Of a stretch of 17,692 nt of DNA, positions 6,568-15,252 are shown in pieces. How positions within the stretch are numbered: position 1 is the first letter of the stretch; each line of letters opens with the position of its first letter. The translations under genes and the position numbers were made by a program. The notes beneath the pieces are model-generated. The model saw only the letters and a program-made list of their open reading frames with translations, had not been told where the DNA came from and did no database searches. The DNA is from an uncultured Bacteroides sp. Its GTDB lineage: Bacteria; Bacteroidota; Bacteroidia; Bacteroidales; Bacteroidaceae. Location: contig CAJKDC010000060.1 of NCBI GenBank assembly GCA_905198575.1, positions 1 to 17,692 on the forward strand. Direction: 5' to 3'.

Positions 6568-7266
6568 ATGAAATCGAAATTTATTGTAATTGAAGGACTG
6601 GATGGATGTGGAAAGTCTACACAGATAAAATTGTTGTCTGAAAGACTGGAAGCGCAAGGACTAAAATATAAATTTATTCATTTTCCGCTGCTGGATAAGG
6701 GAGTATATGGAAAAATGATTGCAGAGTTCCTGAGAGGTGAATACGGAGCTTTGAATCAGGTTCACCCTAAATTGGTGGCATTGCTTTATGCGAATGATAG
6801 AAAGGAAAATGCCCATATTATCAGGCAATGGCTGGAAGAGGGCTACTATGTTATTGCAGACCGATATGTATTTTCGAATATCGTATTCCAGTGTGCCAAG
6901 TTAGAGGATGAAGTTTCAAAGCGAAATTTGAAGGAGTGGATTTTACATTTTGAATTTGTAGAAAATGAATTGCCGGTACCTGCACGAAGCTTTTTCCTGG
7001 ATATGCCTTTTGAGTTTATTAGAAAGTCTCTGACGCAAACGCGTAGTGGGGATGACAGGGATTACCTTTGTGGTAAGCAGGATATTCATGAAGCATCTTT
7101 GCAGTTTCAGGAAAATGTATATGCGGAGTATAAACGTTTGGTAGCCGAACGTAATGACTTTATCGCTATTGATTGTGCAGCAGCAGATGGAGTTCCTAAA
7201 TCACCTGAAGACATTAATCGTTGCATTTTAGAGCTGATGGAGCAAGAGTTCCAGGCAGAACGGTAA
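6568..7266 (+). CDS. tmk: Thymidylate kinase-like P-loop nucleotide kinase
   Basis: A 232-residue kinase, cytoplasmic, expected to convert dTMP to dTDP using ATP. The P-loop is GLDGCGKSTQ (10-19), followed by a thymidylate-type NDRKE (76-80) and the DRY motif at 98-100 in ADRYVFSNIVFQCAK. The strand FFLDMPFE (142-149) corresponds to the usual LDxxPE element, and the lid region is RSGDDRDY (159-166). The DRYxFSxxxFxxAK pattern and the Ser-Thr-Gln after the P-loop are closer to eukaryotic and archaeal dTMP kinases than to the E. coli enzyme, so a second nucleotide-kinase role is possible if the genome also has a standard tmk. It follows the small gene by 39 bases. No terminator is evident after it. 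Confidence 0.85.
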   Translation: MKSKFIVIEGLDGCGKSTQIKLLSERLEAQGLKYKFIHFPLLDKGVYGKMIAEFLRGEYGALNQVHPKLVALLYANDRKENAHIIRQWLEEGYYVIADRYVFSNIVFQCAKLEDEVSKRNLKEWILHFEFVENELPVPARSFFLDMPFEFIRKSLTQTRSGDDRDYLCGKQDIHEASLQFQENVYAEYKRLVAERNDFIAIDCAAADGVPKSPEDINRCILELMEQEFQAER

Positions 7267-7359
7267 TATAAATGAAGCCTTTGTTGAAAAGCCTATTCTA
7301 AATTAAATGCGTAATTGCGAAAAAAATGTTTAAAAGTTTAGTAGTATATCATATTTTAG

Positions 7360-7367
7360 TATATTTG
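7360..7367 (+). promoter_or_regulatory. Bacteroidales-type -7 element for the V-ATPase operon
   Basis: TATATTTG at 7360-7367 matches TAnnTTTG exactly and lies 61 bases before the first ATPase gene, within the AT-rich 162-base gap after the kinase gene. A possible but imperfect -33 (TTTAG, 7337-7341) lies 18 bases upstream. The predicted start is near 7373. Because no terminator separates the kinase gene from the operon, some read-through is also likely. Confidence 0.55.
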
Positions 7368-7428
7368 AGAGTGTTTTATTCGTAGAAAGCGTATAAATAA
7401 TAAATAGGATTTATAATTAAATATCATC

Positions 7429-8019
7429 ATGGAAAACAAGATTCAAGAGTTAACCGACAAAATTTATCGGGAAGGTGTTGAGAAAGGAAATGCAGAAGCT
7501 CAGCGTCTGGTCGGTGCTGCTCAGGATGAAGCAAAAAAAATCATTGCTGATGCTCAGGCACAAGCCGAAGCAATTCTTGCAGAAGCTAAAAAAAATGCGG
7601 CTGAACTTGCAGACAATACCAAGTCGGAGTTGAAGCTGTTTGCTGGTCAGGCAGTCAATGCTTTGAAGACTGAAATAACGTCTTTGCTTACTAATCAGGT
7701 CATATCTTCTGCAGTAAAAGGTTTTGTTGCTGATAAAGATTTCTTTAACAAATTTATTGTTGCACTAGCTACCCAATGGTCGGCTAACGAACCCATTGTA
7801 ATAGCAACAGCTGATGCGGCTTCATTGAAAAAATATTTTGCAGCTCAGGCAAAAGATTTACTGGATAAAGGTGTGAAGATTGAGCAAGTTAACGGTATGA
7901 AAACTTTGTTCTCAATTTCACCAGCTGATGGTTCTTATAAAGTGAACTTCGGTGAAGAGGAATTTGAAAACTATTTCAAAGAATTCCTGCGTCCGCAATT
8001 AGTAGAAATGTTGTTTTAA
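7429..8019 (+). CDS. atpE: V-type ATPase subunit E
   Basis: Subunit E forms the peripheral stalk that holds the A3B3 head against rotation. The 196 residues show an N-terminal Ala/Lys/Glu-rich long helix (about 1-70; AQDEAKKIIADAQAQAEAIL, AEAKKNAAEL) of the stalk type, then a globular C-terminal domain of alternating helices and strands ending EFLRPQLVEMLF. Length matches family members near 190-210. It opens the operon, and the DUF2764 gene begins nine bases after its stop. In other V-ATPases E pairs with a second stalk helix (G or H), but no such gene is found here. The start ATG follows a leader of roughly 55 bases. The symbol follows prokaryotic V-ATPase naming and is not the F-type c subunit. 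Confidence 0.9.
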   Translation: MENKIQELTDKIYREGVEKGNAEAQRLVGAAQDEAKKIIADAQAQAEAILAEAKKNAAELADNTKSELKLFAGQAVNALKTEITSLLTNQVISSAVKGFVADKDFFNKFIVALATQWSANEPIVIATADAASLKKYFAAQAKDLLDKGVKIEQVNGMKTLFSISPADGSYKVNFGEEEFENYFKEFLRPQLVEMLF

Positions 8020-8028
8020 CTGAAGCCT

Positions 8029-8868
8029 ATGAGTAGTTATTATTGCCTGGTAGCCGGTTTGCCGGATGTTAATCTCGATGACGGTAAACTGAACTATACG
8101 GTGGAAAATTTTAAATCGGAGCTTTATCCGGAACTGTCGCGTAAAGACCAGCTTCTGATAGATTTGTTTTATCTGAAATACGATAATGCAGATTTGTTAC
8201 GCTTGCTTAAAGACAAGGATGCTGTGGTTGACGGTGGTGGTAACTTTTCATCGGAAGAGTTGCTGGCATTGATAACAGCCGTACGTGAGGGTGAAACTCC
8301 TGATTCGCGCTATCCTCTTTACATGTTTCAATTCGTCGAGCAATATTTCATGTTGCAACCAGAAGAGCAGTATCGTGCTGATGACTTGCTGGCTGGTTTG
8401 TATTATGCGTATGCAATGCAATGTGGAAACTCTTTTATTGCTTCCTGGTTTGAATTTAATCTGAACGTTAACAATATTCTTGCGGCTTTGACTGCACGCA
8501 AATATAAAATGGATGTACCTTCTGTTGTAGTGGGTGCTACGGATGTTTGTGCACAGTTACGAACTTCGAATGCCAGAGATTTTGGTTTGACTGAGCAGAT
8601 TACATATTTTGAGCAAATTATGCGAATCAGTGAGATCGATGAACTGGTGGAACGTGAGAAGAAGATAGACTTGCTAAAATGGAATTGGCTGGAAGATGAG
8701 GTCTTTTTCCATTATTTCACCATCGAACGCATTTTTGTGTTCTTGCTCCGACTGGAAATGATAGGCCGTTGGATTTCACTGGATAAAGAGAAAGGTAGTG
8801 AGTTGTTCCGTCAACTGATACAGTCGCTGAAGGAGCAGGTTCAGATACCTGAAGAATTTAGAAAATAA
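8029..8868 (+). CDS. DUF2764 family protein, V-ATPase-associated, subunit C position
   Basis: A 279-residue protein of the DUF2764 family, found almost only inside V-ATPase operons of Bacteroidota, Chlamydiae and spirochaetes. The family start SSYYCLVAGLPD is clear, and the rest is predicted almost wholly helical with many aromatic and acidic residues (FVEQYFMLQPEEQYRADD; FEFNLNVNNILAALTARKYK). It has no signal peptide or membrane segment. It sits between subunit E and subunit A, exactly where the C/AC39 subunit gene lies in operons such as that of Enterococcus hirae, and no C homologue is present. I infer that it caps the central rotor or links it to the membrane ring as C does. That role is inference from position and fold class, not from residues I can see. 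Confidence 0.85.
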   Translation: MSSYYCLVAGLPDVNLDDGKLNYTVENFKSELYPELSRKDQLLIDLFYLKYDNADLLRLLKDKDAVVDGGGNFSSEELLALITAVREGETPDSRYPLYMFQFVEQYFMLQPEEQYRADDLLAGLYYAYAMQCGNSFIASWFEFNLNVNNILAALTARKYKMDVPSVVVGATDVCAQLRTSNARDFGLTEQITYFEQIMRISEIDELVEREKKIDLLKWNWLEDEVFFHYFTIERIFVFLLRLEMIGRWISLDKEKGSELFRQLIQSLKEQVQIPEEFRK

Positions 8869-8882
8869 TCGAATAAAATAAT

Positions 8883-10640
8883 ATGGCAACAAAAGGAACT
8901 GTTTTAGGCGTAATTGCCAATATGGTTACGCTTACTGTCGACGGTCCTGTGGCTCAGAATGAAATCTGTTATATTCATACGGGTGGCGACAGGCTGATGG
9001 CAGAGGTTATTAAAGTAGTAGGCAGTAATGTGTATGTTCAGGTTTTTGAAAGTACACGTGGACTGAAAGTCGGTGCCGAGGCTGAATTTACGGGGCATAT
9101 GCTGGAAGTAACATTAGGTCCGGGTATGCTTTCGAAAAACTATGATGGTTTGCAGAATGACCTCGATAAGATGGAAGGTGTATTCCTGAAACGAGGACAG
9201 TATACTTATCCGCTTGATAAGGAAAAGAAATGGCTTTTCAAGCCTATCGTTAAAGCTGGTGATGAAGTAGGACCTTCGGCTTGGCTGGGTGAAGTGGAAG
9301 AAAACCACCAGCCTTTGAAAATTATGGTACCATTCCAACTGCAGGGTACATACAAGGTGAAGTCAATCGTAAATGAAGGTGAATATACGATTGAAGATAC
9401 AGTCGCTGTTCTTACTGACAAAGATGGTAATGATATCCCGGTTAACATGATTCAGAAATGGCCTGTAAAAAAGGCAATGACTAATTATCGTGAAAAACCG
9501 CGTCCTTTTAAATTGCTGGAAACAGGAGTCCGTGTAATCGATACTGTGAATCCGATCGTTGAAGGAGGTACAGGTTTTATTCCGGGTCCTTTTGGAACAG
9601 GTAAGACTGTGCTTCAGCATGCCATCTCTAAACAGGCTGAGGCTGATATCGTAATTATTGCTGCTTGTGGTGAGCGTGCTAATGAGGTTGTAGAAATCTT
9701 TACGGAATTCCCGGAACTGGTTGACCCGCACACTGGACGCAAGTTGATGGAACGTACGATTATCGTAGCTAATACTTCTAATATGCCGGTGGCAGCCCGT
9801 GAAGCTTCTGTGTATACAGCGATGACAATGGCTGAGTTTTATCGTGCCATGGGATTGCGTGTACTTTTGATGGCAGACTCAACTTCACGTTGGGCACAGG
9901 CTTTGCGTGAAATGTCAAACCGTATGGAGGAATTGCCTGGACCAGATGCATTCCCGATGGATATTTCGGCTATTATTTCGAACTTCTACGGACGCGCAGG
10001 TTATGTTTATCTGAATAATGGACATACAGGTTCTATTACTTTTATCGGTACAGTATCTCCTGCCGGTGGTAACTTGAAGGAACCGGTAACAGAAAATACG
10101 AAAAAAGTAGCTCGTTGTTTCTATGCTTTGGAACAGGAACGTGCCGATAGAAAGCGTTACCCGGCTGTTAACCCGATTGATTCTTATTCAAAATATCTGG
10201 AATATCCAGAATTTGAAGATTATATCGAAAAACGCATTAACGGAGAATGGATTGGCAAGGTAAACGAATTGAAGACACGTTTGCTGAGAGGTAAGGAAAT
10301 TGCTGAGCAGATTAACATTTTGGGTGATGATGGCGTTCCTGTAGAATACCATGTTACTTTCTGGAAATCAGAATTGATAGACTTTGTGATCTTGCAGCAA
10401 GATGCTTTCGATGAGGTGGATGCTGTTACTCCAATGGAACGTCAGGAAGAAATTGTTAATATGATTATTAATATCTGTCATACTGATTTTCAGTTTGATA
10501 ACTTCCTTGAGGTAATGGAATACTTTAAGAGAATGATCAACATCTGCAAGCAGATGAACTATGCGAAATTCCGTTCAGAACAGTACGTTAATTTCCAAGA
10601 ACAGCTCAAGCAGTTGGTTGCCGAAAGAAGCGTTAAATAA
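8883..10640 (+). CDS. atpA: V-type ATPase catalytic subunit A
   Basis: The nucleotide-hydrolysing subunit of the A3B3 hexamer, 585 residues, the normal family length. An N-terminal beta-barrel (about 1-70) is followed by the bulge or non-homologous insert (about 110-200). The nucleotide-binding domain has Walker A GPFGTGKT (235-242, Lys241), the catalytic GERANE segment with Glu264 (common form GERGNE), and the Walker B aspartate Asp332 in LLMADSTSRWA. The helical C-terminal domain ends ERSVK. The P-loop has Thr239 where the usual residue is Cys or Ser. It starts 14 bases after the DUF2764 gene and is followed by subunit B after 25 bases. All residues needed for catalysis are present. Confidence 0.97.
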   Translation: MATKGTVLGVIANMVTLTVDGPVAQNEICYIHTGGDRLMAEVIKVVGSNVYVQVFESTRGLKVGAEAEFTGHMLEVTLGPGMLSKNYDGLQNDLDKMEGVFLKRGQYTYPLDKEKKWLFKPIVKAGDEVGPSAWLGEVEENHQPLKIMVPFQLQGTYKVKSIVNEGEYTIEDTVAVLTDKDGNDIPVNMIQKWPVKKAMTNYREKPRPFKLLETGVRVIDTVNPIVEGGTGFIPGPFGTGKTVLQHAISKQAEADIVIIAACGERANEVVEIFTEFPELVDPHTGRKLMERTIIVANTSNMPVAAREASVYTAMTMAEFYRAMGLRVLLMADSTSRWAQALREMSNRMEELPGPDAFPMDISAIISNFYGRAGYVYLNNGHTGSITFIGTVSPAGGNLKEPVTENTKKVARCFYALEQERADRKRYPAVNPIDSYSKYLEYPEFEDYIEKRINGEWIGKVNELKTRLLRGKEIAEQINILGDDGVPVEYHVTFWKSELIDFVILQQDAFDEVDAVTPMERQEEIVNMIINICHTDFQFDNFLEVMEYFKRMINICKQMNYAKFRSEQYVNFQEQLKQLVAERSVK

Positions 10641-10665
10641 TAGATTAAATTAAGGAAATTATAAA

Positions 10666-11985
10666 ATGGCAACAAAAGCATTTCAAAAGATATACACGAA
10701 AATCAGCCAGATAACTAAGGCTACCTGCTCGCTTAAGGCGACAGGCGTCGGTTATGATGAACTGGCTATGGTAAACGGTAAGTTGGCCCAGGTGGTTAAG
10801 ATTGCCGGAGATGATGTGACTTTGCAGGTTTTCGAAGGTACGGAAGGTATCCCAACAAATGCCGAAGTGGTGTTTCTGGGTAAGGCTCCTACACTGAAAG
10901 TAAGCGAGCAACTTGCCGGTCGTTTCTTCAATGCATTTGGTGACCCGATTGATGGTGGTCCTGAAATAGAAGGAACGGAAGTCGAAATCGGTGGTCCTTC
11001 TGTGAATCCGGTACGTCGTAAACAGCCGTCAGAATTGATTGCTACAGGTATTGCGGGTATCGACTTGAACAATACTTTGGTGACCGGACAGAAAATTCCG
11101 TTTTTTGCAGACCCGGACCAGCCGTTCAATCAGGTAATGGCAAATGTGGCTCTGCGTGCAGAAACAGATAAGATTATTTTGGGTGGTATGGGTATGACCA
11201 ATGATGACTACTTGTATTTCAAGAATGTATTCTCGAATGCAGGAGCATTGGACCGTATCATCAGTTTCGTAAATACGACAGAAAATCCTCCGGTAGAACG
11301 ACTCCTGATTCCGGATATGGCTTTGACTGCAGCTGAATATTTTGCAGTTGAGCACAATCAGAAAGTCTTGGTATTGCTTACGGATATGACATCGTATTCG
11401 GATGCTTTGGCTATTGTATCTAACCGTATGGACCAGATTCCTTCTAAGGACTCAATGCCGGGTTCTTTGTATTCGGATTTGGCTAAGATTTATGAGAAAG
11501 CCGTACAGTTCCCAAGTGGAGGTTCTATCACTATTATCGCGGTGACAACCTTGTCAGGTGGAGATATTACACATGCAGTGCCTGATAATACGGGTTATAT
11601 TACTGAAGGTCAGCTCTTCTTGCGTAGAGACAGTGATATCGGTAAGGTAATTGTAGACCCATTCCGTTCGTTGTCACGTTTGAAACAGTTGGTTAGTGGT
11701 AAGAAAACACGTAAAGACCATCCACAGGTTATGAATGCTGCAGTACGTTTGTATGCCGATGCAGCCAATGCGAAAACCAAGATGGAAAACGGTTTCGACC
11801 TTACCAATTACGACGAACGAACACTGGCTTTTGCCAAGGACTATGCAAATCAGTTGCTAGCTATTGATGTAAACTTGGATACAACTGAAATGCTGGATGT
11901 TACGTGGGGATTGTTCAGCAAATACTTTAAGCCCGAAGAGGTGAATATTAAGAAAGAATTTGTAGACCAGTATTGGAAAAAATGA
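10666..11985 (+). CDS. atpB: V-type ATPase non-catalytic subunit B
   Basis: The 439-residue partner of subunit A in the A3B3 head. It carries the same three-domain plan but no P-loop. At the position where other B subunits have SGSGLPHN, this protein reads ADPDQPFNQ (148-156), a variant I associate with the Bacteroidota and Chlamydia type. Other family features: GGMGMTNDDYLYFKN, the LTDMTSYSDALAIVSNR segment, and GYITEGQLFLRRD near the interface with A. Its start MATKAFQKI echoes the start of subunit A. It is 25 bases after subunit A and 20 before subunit D. The symbol refers to V-type naming and not to the F-type a subunit. Confidence 0.96.
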   Translation: MATKAFQKIYTKISQITKATCSLKATGVGYDELAMVNGKLAQVVKIAGDDVTLQVFEGTEGIPTNAEVVFLGKAPTLKVSEQLAGRFFNAFGDPIDGGPEIEGTEVEIGGPSVNPVRRKQPSELIATGIAGIDLNNTLVTGQKIPFFADPDQPFNQVMANVALRAETDKIILGGMGMTNDDYLYFKNVFSNAGALDRIISFVNTTENPPVERLLIPDMALTAAEYFAVEHNQKVLVLLTDMTSYSDALAIVSNRMDQIPSKDSMPGSLYSDLAKIYEKAVQFPSGGSITIIAVTTLSGGDITHAVPDNTGYITEGQLFLRRDSDIGKVIVDPFRSLSRLKQLVSGKKTRKDHPQVMNAAVRLYADAANAKTKMENGFDLTNYDERTLAFAKDYANQLLAIDVNLDTTEMLDVTWGLFSKYFKPEEVNIKKEFVDQYWKK

Positions 11986-12005
11986 TTCATTAATACAGGA
12001 GAGAA

Positions 12006-12611
12006 ATGGCTATAAAATTTCAATATAACAAGACCTCATTACAGCAACTAGAAAAGCAGCTGAAGATAAGGGTACGCACACTTCCTATTATTAAAAATAA
12101 GGAAAGTGCCTTGCGTATGGAAGTCAAGCGCTGTAAAGGAGAAGCTGTAGCACTCGAGGAACGGCTGGAAGAGCAAATCCAGGCGTACGAGGCCATGTTC
12201 GCACTCTGGAATGAATTTGATGCTTCATTGATAAAAGTGAAGGATGTTCATTTGGGCATAAAAAAGATTGCGGGTGTTAGGGTTCCGCTATTGGAAAGTG
12301 TGGAGTTCGAAATTCGTCCTTTCAGCTTGTTCTGTTGTCCTAAATGGTATGCTGATGGACTTTCATTATTGAAAGGCTTGGCACAGACAGCAGTAGAGCG
12401 GGAGTTTATGCTTGCCAAACTGAGCTTGCTGGAACATGCACGTAAAAAAACTACTCAAAAAGTAAATCTTTTTGAAAAAGTTCAGATACCAGGGTATCAG
12501 GATGCTGTGCGTAAAATTAAGCGCTTTATGGAGGATGAGGAAAATCTATCCAAGTCTTCTCAGAAGATCCTGAAATCCTTACAAGAGAAAAGAAAGGAGG
12601 CCGAAGCATGA
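12006..12611 (+). CDS. atpD: V-type ATPase subunit D (central rotor shaft)
   Basis: Subunit D is the central shaft that turns inside the A3B3 head. The 201 residues show the expected antiparallel coiled coil: an N-terminal helix from about 8 to 70 (FQYNKTSLQQLEKQLKIRVR, then KNKESALRMEVKR) and a C-terminal helix from about 120 to 200 ending in a Lys/Glu-rich tail. The middle has a short beta element (VHLGIKKIAGVRVPLLESVEFE). The region 11997-12003 reads AGGAGAG four bases or fewer before the ATG, a Shine-Dalgarno-like sequence that is uncommon in this phylum. The stop overlaps the atpI start as ATGA. No subunit F gene, the usual partner of D, follows. Confidence 0.93.
   Translation: MAIKFQYNKTSLQQLEKQLKIRVRTLPIIKNKESALRMEVKRCKGEAVALEERLEEQIQAYEAMFALWNEFDASLIKVKDVHLGIKKIAGVRVPLLESVEFEIRPFSLFCCPKWYADGLSLLKGLAQTAVEREFMLAKLSLLEHARKKTTQKVNLFEKVQIPGYQDAVRKIKRFMEDEENLSKSSQKILKSLQEKRKEAEA
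12595..12600 (+). promoter_or_regulatory. Perfect Shine-Dalgarno sequence for subunit I, inside atpD
   Basis: AGGAGG lies seven bases before ATG 12608 (spacer CCGAAGC). It sits in the last codons of atpD and supports translation of atpI at the ATGA overlap. Most other genes of the window lack such a motif. Confidence 0.75.
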
Positions 12612-14416
12612 TTGCAAAAATGAAAAAACTGACATTCCTTGTTTTTTATAAGGAATATGAATCTTTCTTGCATAGTATTCGTGACCTTGGTGTGGTACAT
12701 ATTACCGAGAAGGCACAGGGCGGTGCGGAGAATCCTGATTTGCAGGAAAGCTTGCGCTTGTCGGCACGTTATACTGCTGTGATTAAGGCCTTGAAAAGTT
12801 TGGGAGTAGCTCCTGATTCAGTTCAGCTGCATGGAGTAAACGGCGGTGAAGAAGCTTTGGCGCAGACTGAGTTGCTTCAGCAGAGAATCCAGCAGTATGC
12901 ACATCGCTTGTTGGTTGCAGAAAAAGATGTTGCGCTTATGGAGCCATGGGGCGACTTTAATCCTGCCGATTTGGAGAAACTGAGAGAAGCTGGTTATGAA
13001 ATCACTTTTTTTGCCTGTTCAGAGAAAGCTTTCAAGGATGAGTGGATAGACTTGTATAATGCAACGGAAATAAGCCGCTCAGGTTCAAAGGTCTATTTTG
13101 TAACTGTTACGAAGACAGGTGTGCCAGTAGAACTGGATGTTGAATCGGCAAAACTGCCTGAGGCCTCGTTAAGTACCCTGCGGGCTAATGTCGATGCAAT
13201 TAAGAGTGAGCTGGCTGGTACTGAAGAACAGTTGAAGAAATTGGCTGCTGTGGCTTTACCGGCTTTGCAAGATGCTCAGGCGAAAGTTCATGCGGATATT
13301 GAATTTTCAAAAGTTGTTCTCAGTGCTGATTCGTTGGCCGACAACAAACTGATGTTGCTTGAGGGTTGGATTCCTGCTTCGAAAGCGAAGGAATTATCAG
13401 ACTTTCTGGCTACGCAGAATGCATATTATGAGTTATCGGATCCGACTCCCGATGATAATGTACCTATCCTGTTAAATAACAATGCATTTGCAAAGTTGTT
13501 TGAGCCGATAATGAAGTTGTATATGCTTCCTAAGTATAATGAACTGGATCTTACTCCGTTCTTTGCTCCATTCTTTATGCTTTTCTTTGGCTTGTGTTTG
13601 GGTGACAGCGGATATGGATTGTTTATGGTGCTGGCTGTAACATTATATCGGATGCTTGGTAAAAATATCAGTGCATCGATGAAGCCTGTACTTACATTGG
13701 TTCAGCTCTTAGGAGCATCAACTATGGTCTGCGGTTTGCTTACTGGAACATGTTTTGGCTTCAACCTTTATGATATCGGTACACCGTTCTTCCAGAATTT
13801 GAAAGAAGCGATTTCGCTGGATAACCAGCAGATGTTTAATCTTTCATTGATTTTGGGTGGTGTTCAGATTATTTTTGGTATGATGCTAAAAGCTGCCAAT
13901 CAGATTATACAATTAGGAGTGAAGTATGCAGTTGCAACAATTGGCTGGATATTAGTTCTGCTCAGTTCTGCGATAGCATTTGCTGCACCGGCTTTACTCC
14001 CGATGGGTGGAACCGTGCACATGATAATCTTGGCAATAGGTTTGCTGATGGCATATCTGTTTAATAGTCCTGATAAGAATATATTTGTTAATATTGGTCT
14101 GGGATTATGGGACAGTTACAATATGGCAACCGGTTTGTTAGGTGATATCTTGTCATATGTGCGTTTGTTTGCTCTCGGCTTGTCTGGCGGTATCCTGGCA
14201 AGTGTATTCAATAGCTTGGCAGTAGGTATGAGTCCTGATAATGCAGTGGCAGGTCCGATTGTAATGGTACTTATCTTTGTGATTGGCCATTCAATCAATA
14301 TATTTATGAATGTATTGGGTGCCATGGTTCACCCGATGCGTCTTACTTTCGTAGAGTTTTTCAAGAATTCAGGTTACGAAGGAGGAGGAAAAGAATATAA
14401 ACCATTTAAAAACTGA
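12608..14416 (+). CDS. atpI: V-type ATPase membrane subunit I (a-subunit)
   Basis: The stator membrane subunit that forms the ion half-channels against the K ring, 602 residues. The first about 300 residues are the cytoplasmic arm, two long helices and a globular end (TFLVFYKEYESFLHSIRDLG at the start; coiled region around 190-230). From about 310 there are seven or eight hydrophobic helices, including PFFAPFFMLFFGLCLGDSGY. The essential arginine is in LSYVRLFALGLSGG (Arg519). The C-terminus MVHPMRLTFVEFFKNSGYEG is typical of the family. Its start overlaps the atpD stop by four bases, and subunit K follows after 40 bases. Length and motif set are complete. Confidence 0.96.
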   Translation: MIAKMKKLTFLVFYKEYESFLHSIRDLGVVHITEKAQGGAENPDLQESLRLSARYTAVIKALKSLGVAPDSVQLHGVNGGEEALAQTELLQQRIQQYAHRLLVAEKDVALMEPWGDFNPADLEKLREAGYEITFFACSEKAFKDEWIDLYNATEISRSGSKVYFVTVTKTGVPVELDVESAKLPEASLSTLRANVDAIKSELAGTEEQLKKLAAVALPALQDAQAKVHADIEFSKVVLSADSLADNKLMLLEGWIPASKAKELSDFLATQNAYYELSDPTPDDNVPILLNNNAFAKLFEPIMKLYMLPKYNELDLTPFFAPFFMLFFGLCLGDSGYGLFMVLAVTLYRMLGKNISASMKPVLTLVQLLGASTMVCGLLTGTCFGFNLYDIGTPFFQNLKEAISLDNQQMFNLSLILGGVQIIFGMMLKAANQIIQLGVKYAVATIGWILVLLSSAIAFAAPALLPMGGTVHMIILAIGLLMAYLFNSPDKNIFVNIGLGLWDSYNMATGLLGDILSYVRLFALGLSGGILASVFNSLAVGMSPDNAVAGPIVMVLIFVIGHSINIFMNVLGAMVHPMRLTFVEFFKNSGYEGGGKEYKPFKN

Positions 14417-14432
14417 TAAATTAATATTTTGA

Positions 14433-14921
<489 letters not shown>

Positions 14922-14952
14922 TAATACTGTTTATATATAATTTTGAGATAGG

Positions 14953-14991
14953 GCCGTCTTCTTTGGTTAGCCAGTTTAGACGGCTTTTTTT
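14953..14991 (+). terminator. Rho-independent terminator of the V-ATPase operon
   Basis: Stem GCCGTCT (14953-14959) pairs with AGACGGC (14978-14984), with a short inner TGG/CCA pairing in the loop, followed by T7 (14985-14991). It lies 31 bases after the stop of subunit K and ends the operon. Confidence 0.88.
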
Positions 14992-15221
14992 GTGCAATTT
15001 TGATGATTATAGATAGTAAATGTTGATAAAATGTTTTTGTCTGTTAAAATAGCAAAATGTAGTTTACCTTTAGTTTTATTCTATGAGATTCGTGTAATGG
15101 CTTGTCAATATGTAAAATAATATTTGGATATAGTGTTAATTGTCTATTTTATACTTTGGGGATTGCAGTAATTGCGTTAAATAAAAAGTGGGAATTTCTT
15201 TATTAATTCAAGCTATTTACT
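14992..15221. other. AT-rich intergenic stretch, no gene seen
   Basis: The 331 bases from 14922 to 15252 contain the terminator, the promoter candidate at 15222 and nothing else I can support. The middle part is very AT-rich with stops in all frames and no convincing hairpin. A sequence at about 15153-15161 (TATACTTTG) resembles the -7 motif but has a spacer one base too long. Confidence 0.6.
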
Positions 15222-15229
15222 TAAATTTG
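15222..15229 (+). promoter_or_regulatory. Bacteroidales-type -7 element for the glycogen operon
   Basis: TAAATTTG at 15222-15229 fits TAnnTTTG in all fixed positions. Transcription would start near 15235, giving a leader of about 18 bases to the ATG at 15253. A weak TTTC at 15195-15198 is the only -33 candidate. No other promoter lies between the two glycogen genes. Confidence 0.55.
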
Positions 15230-15252
15230 CGCAGACTTAGATAACTTTAAAG

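Noticed and set aside
7275..7294. Repeated AAGCCT flanking TTGTTGAA after the kinase gene, looked at as a terminator
   Set aside because: The copies are direct and not inverted, so they cannot form a hairpin. No T-tract follows.
9363..9731. Open frame of 122 codons on the minus strand inside the V-ATPase A gene
   Set aside because: It lies fully inside the catalytic subunit, including its Walker A segment. It has no recognisable motif or start context and is best explained as a shadow frame.
14375..14395. Run of AGGAGGAGG-like sequence near the end of atpI, considered as a ribosome site for subunit K
   Set aside because: It is more than 60 bases before the K start and is explained by the Gly-Gly-Gly-Lys codons of subunit I.
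15153..15161. TATACTTTG as a second promoter for the glycogen operon
   Set aside because: The spacer between TA and TTTG is three bases instead of two. A full match exists closer to the gene at 15222.
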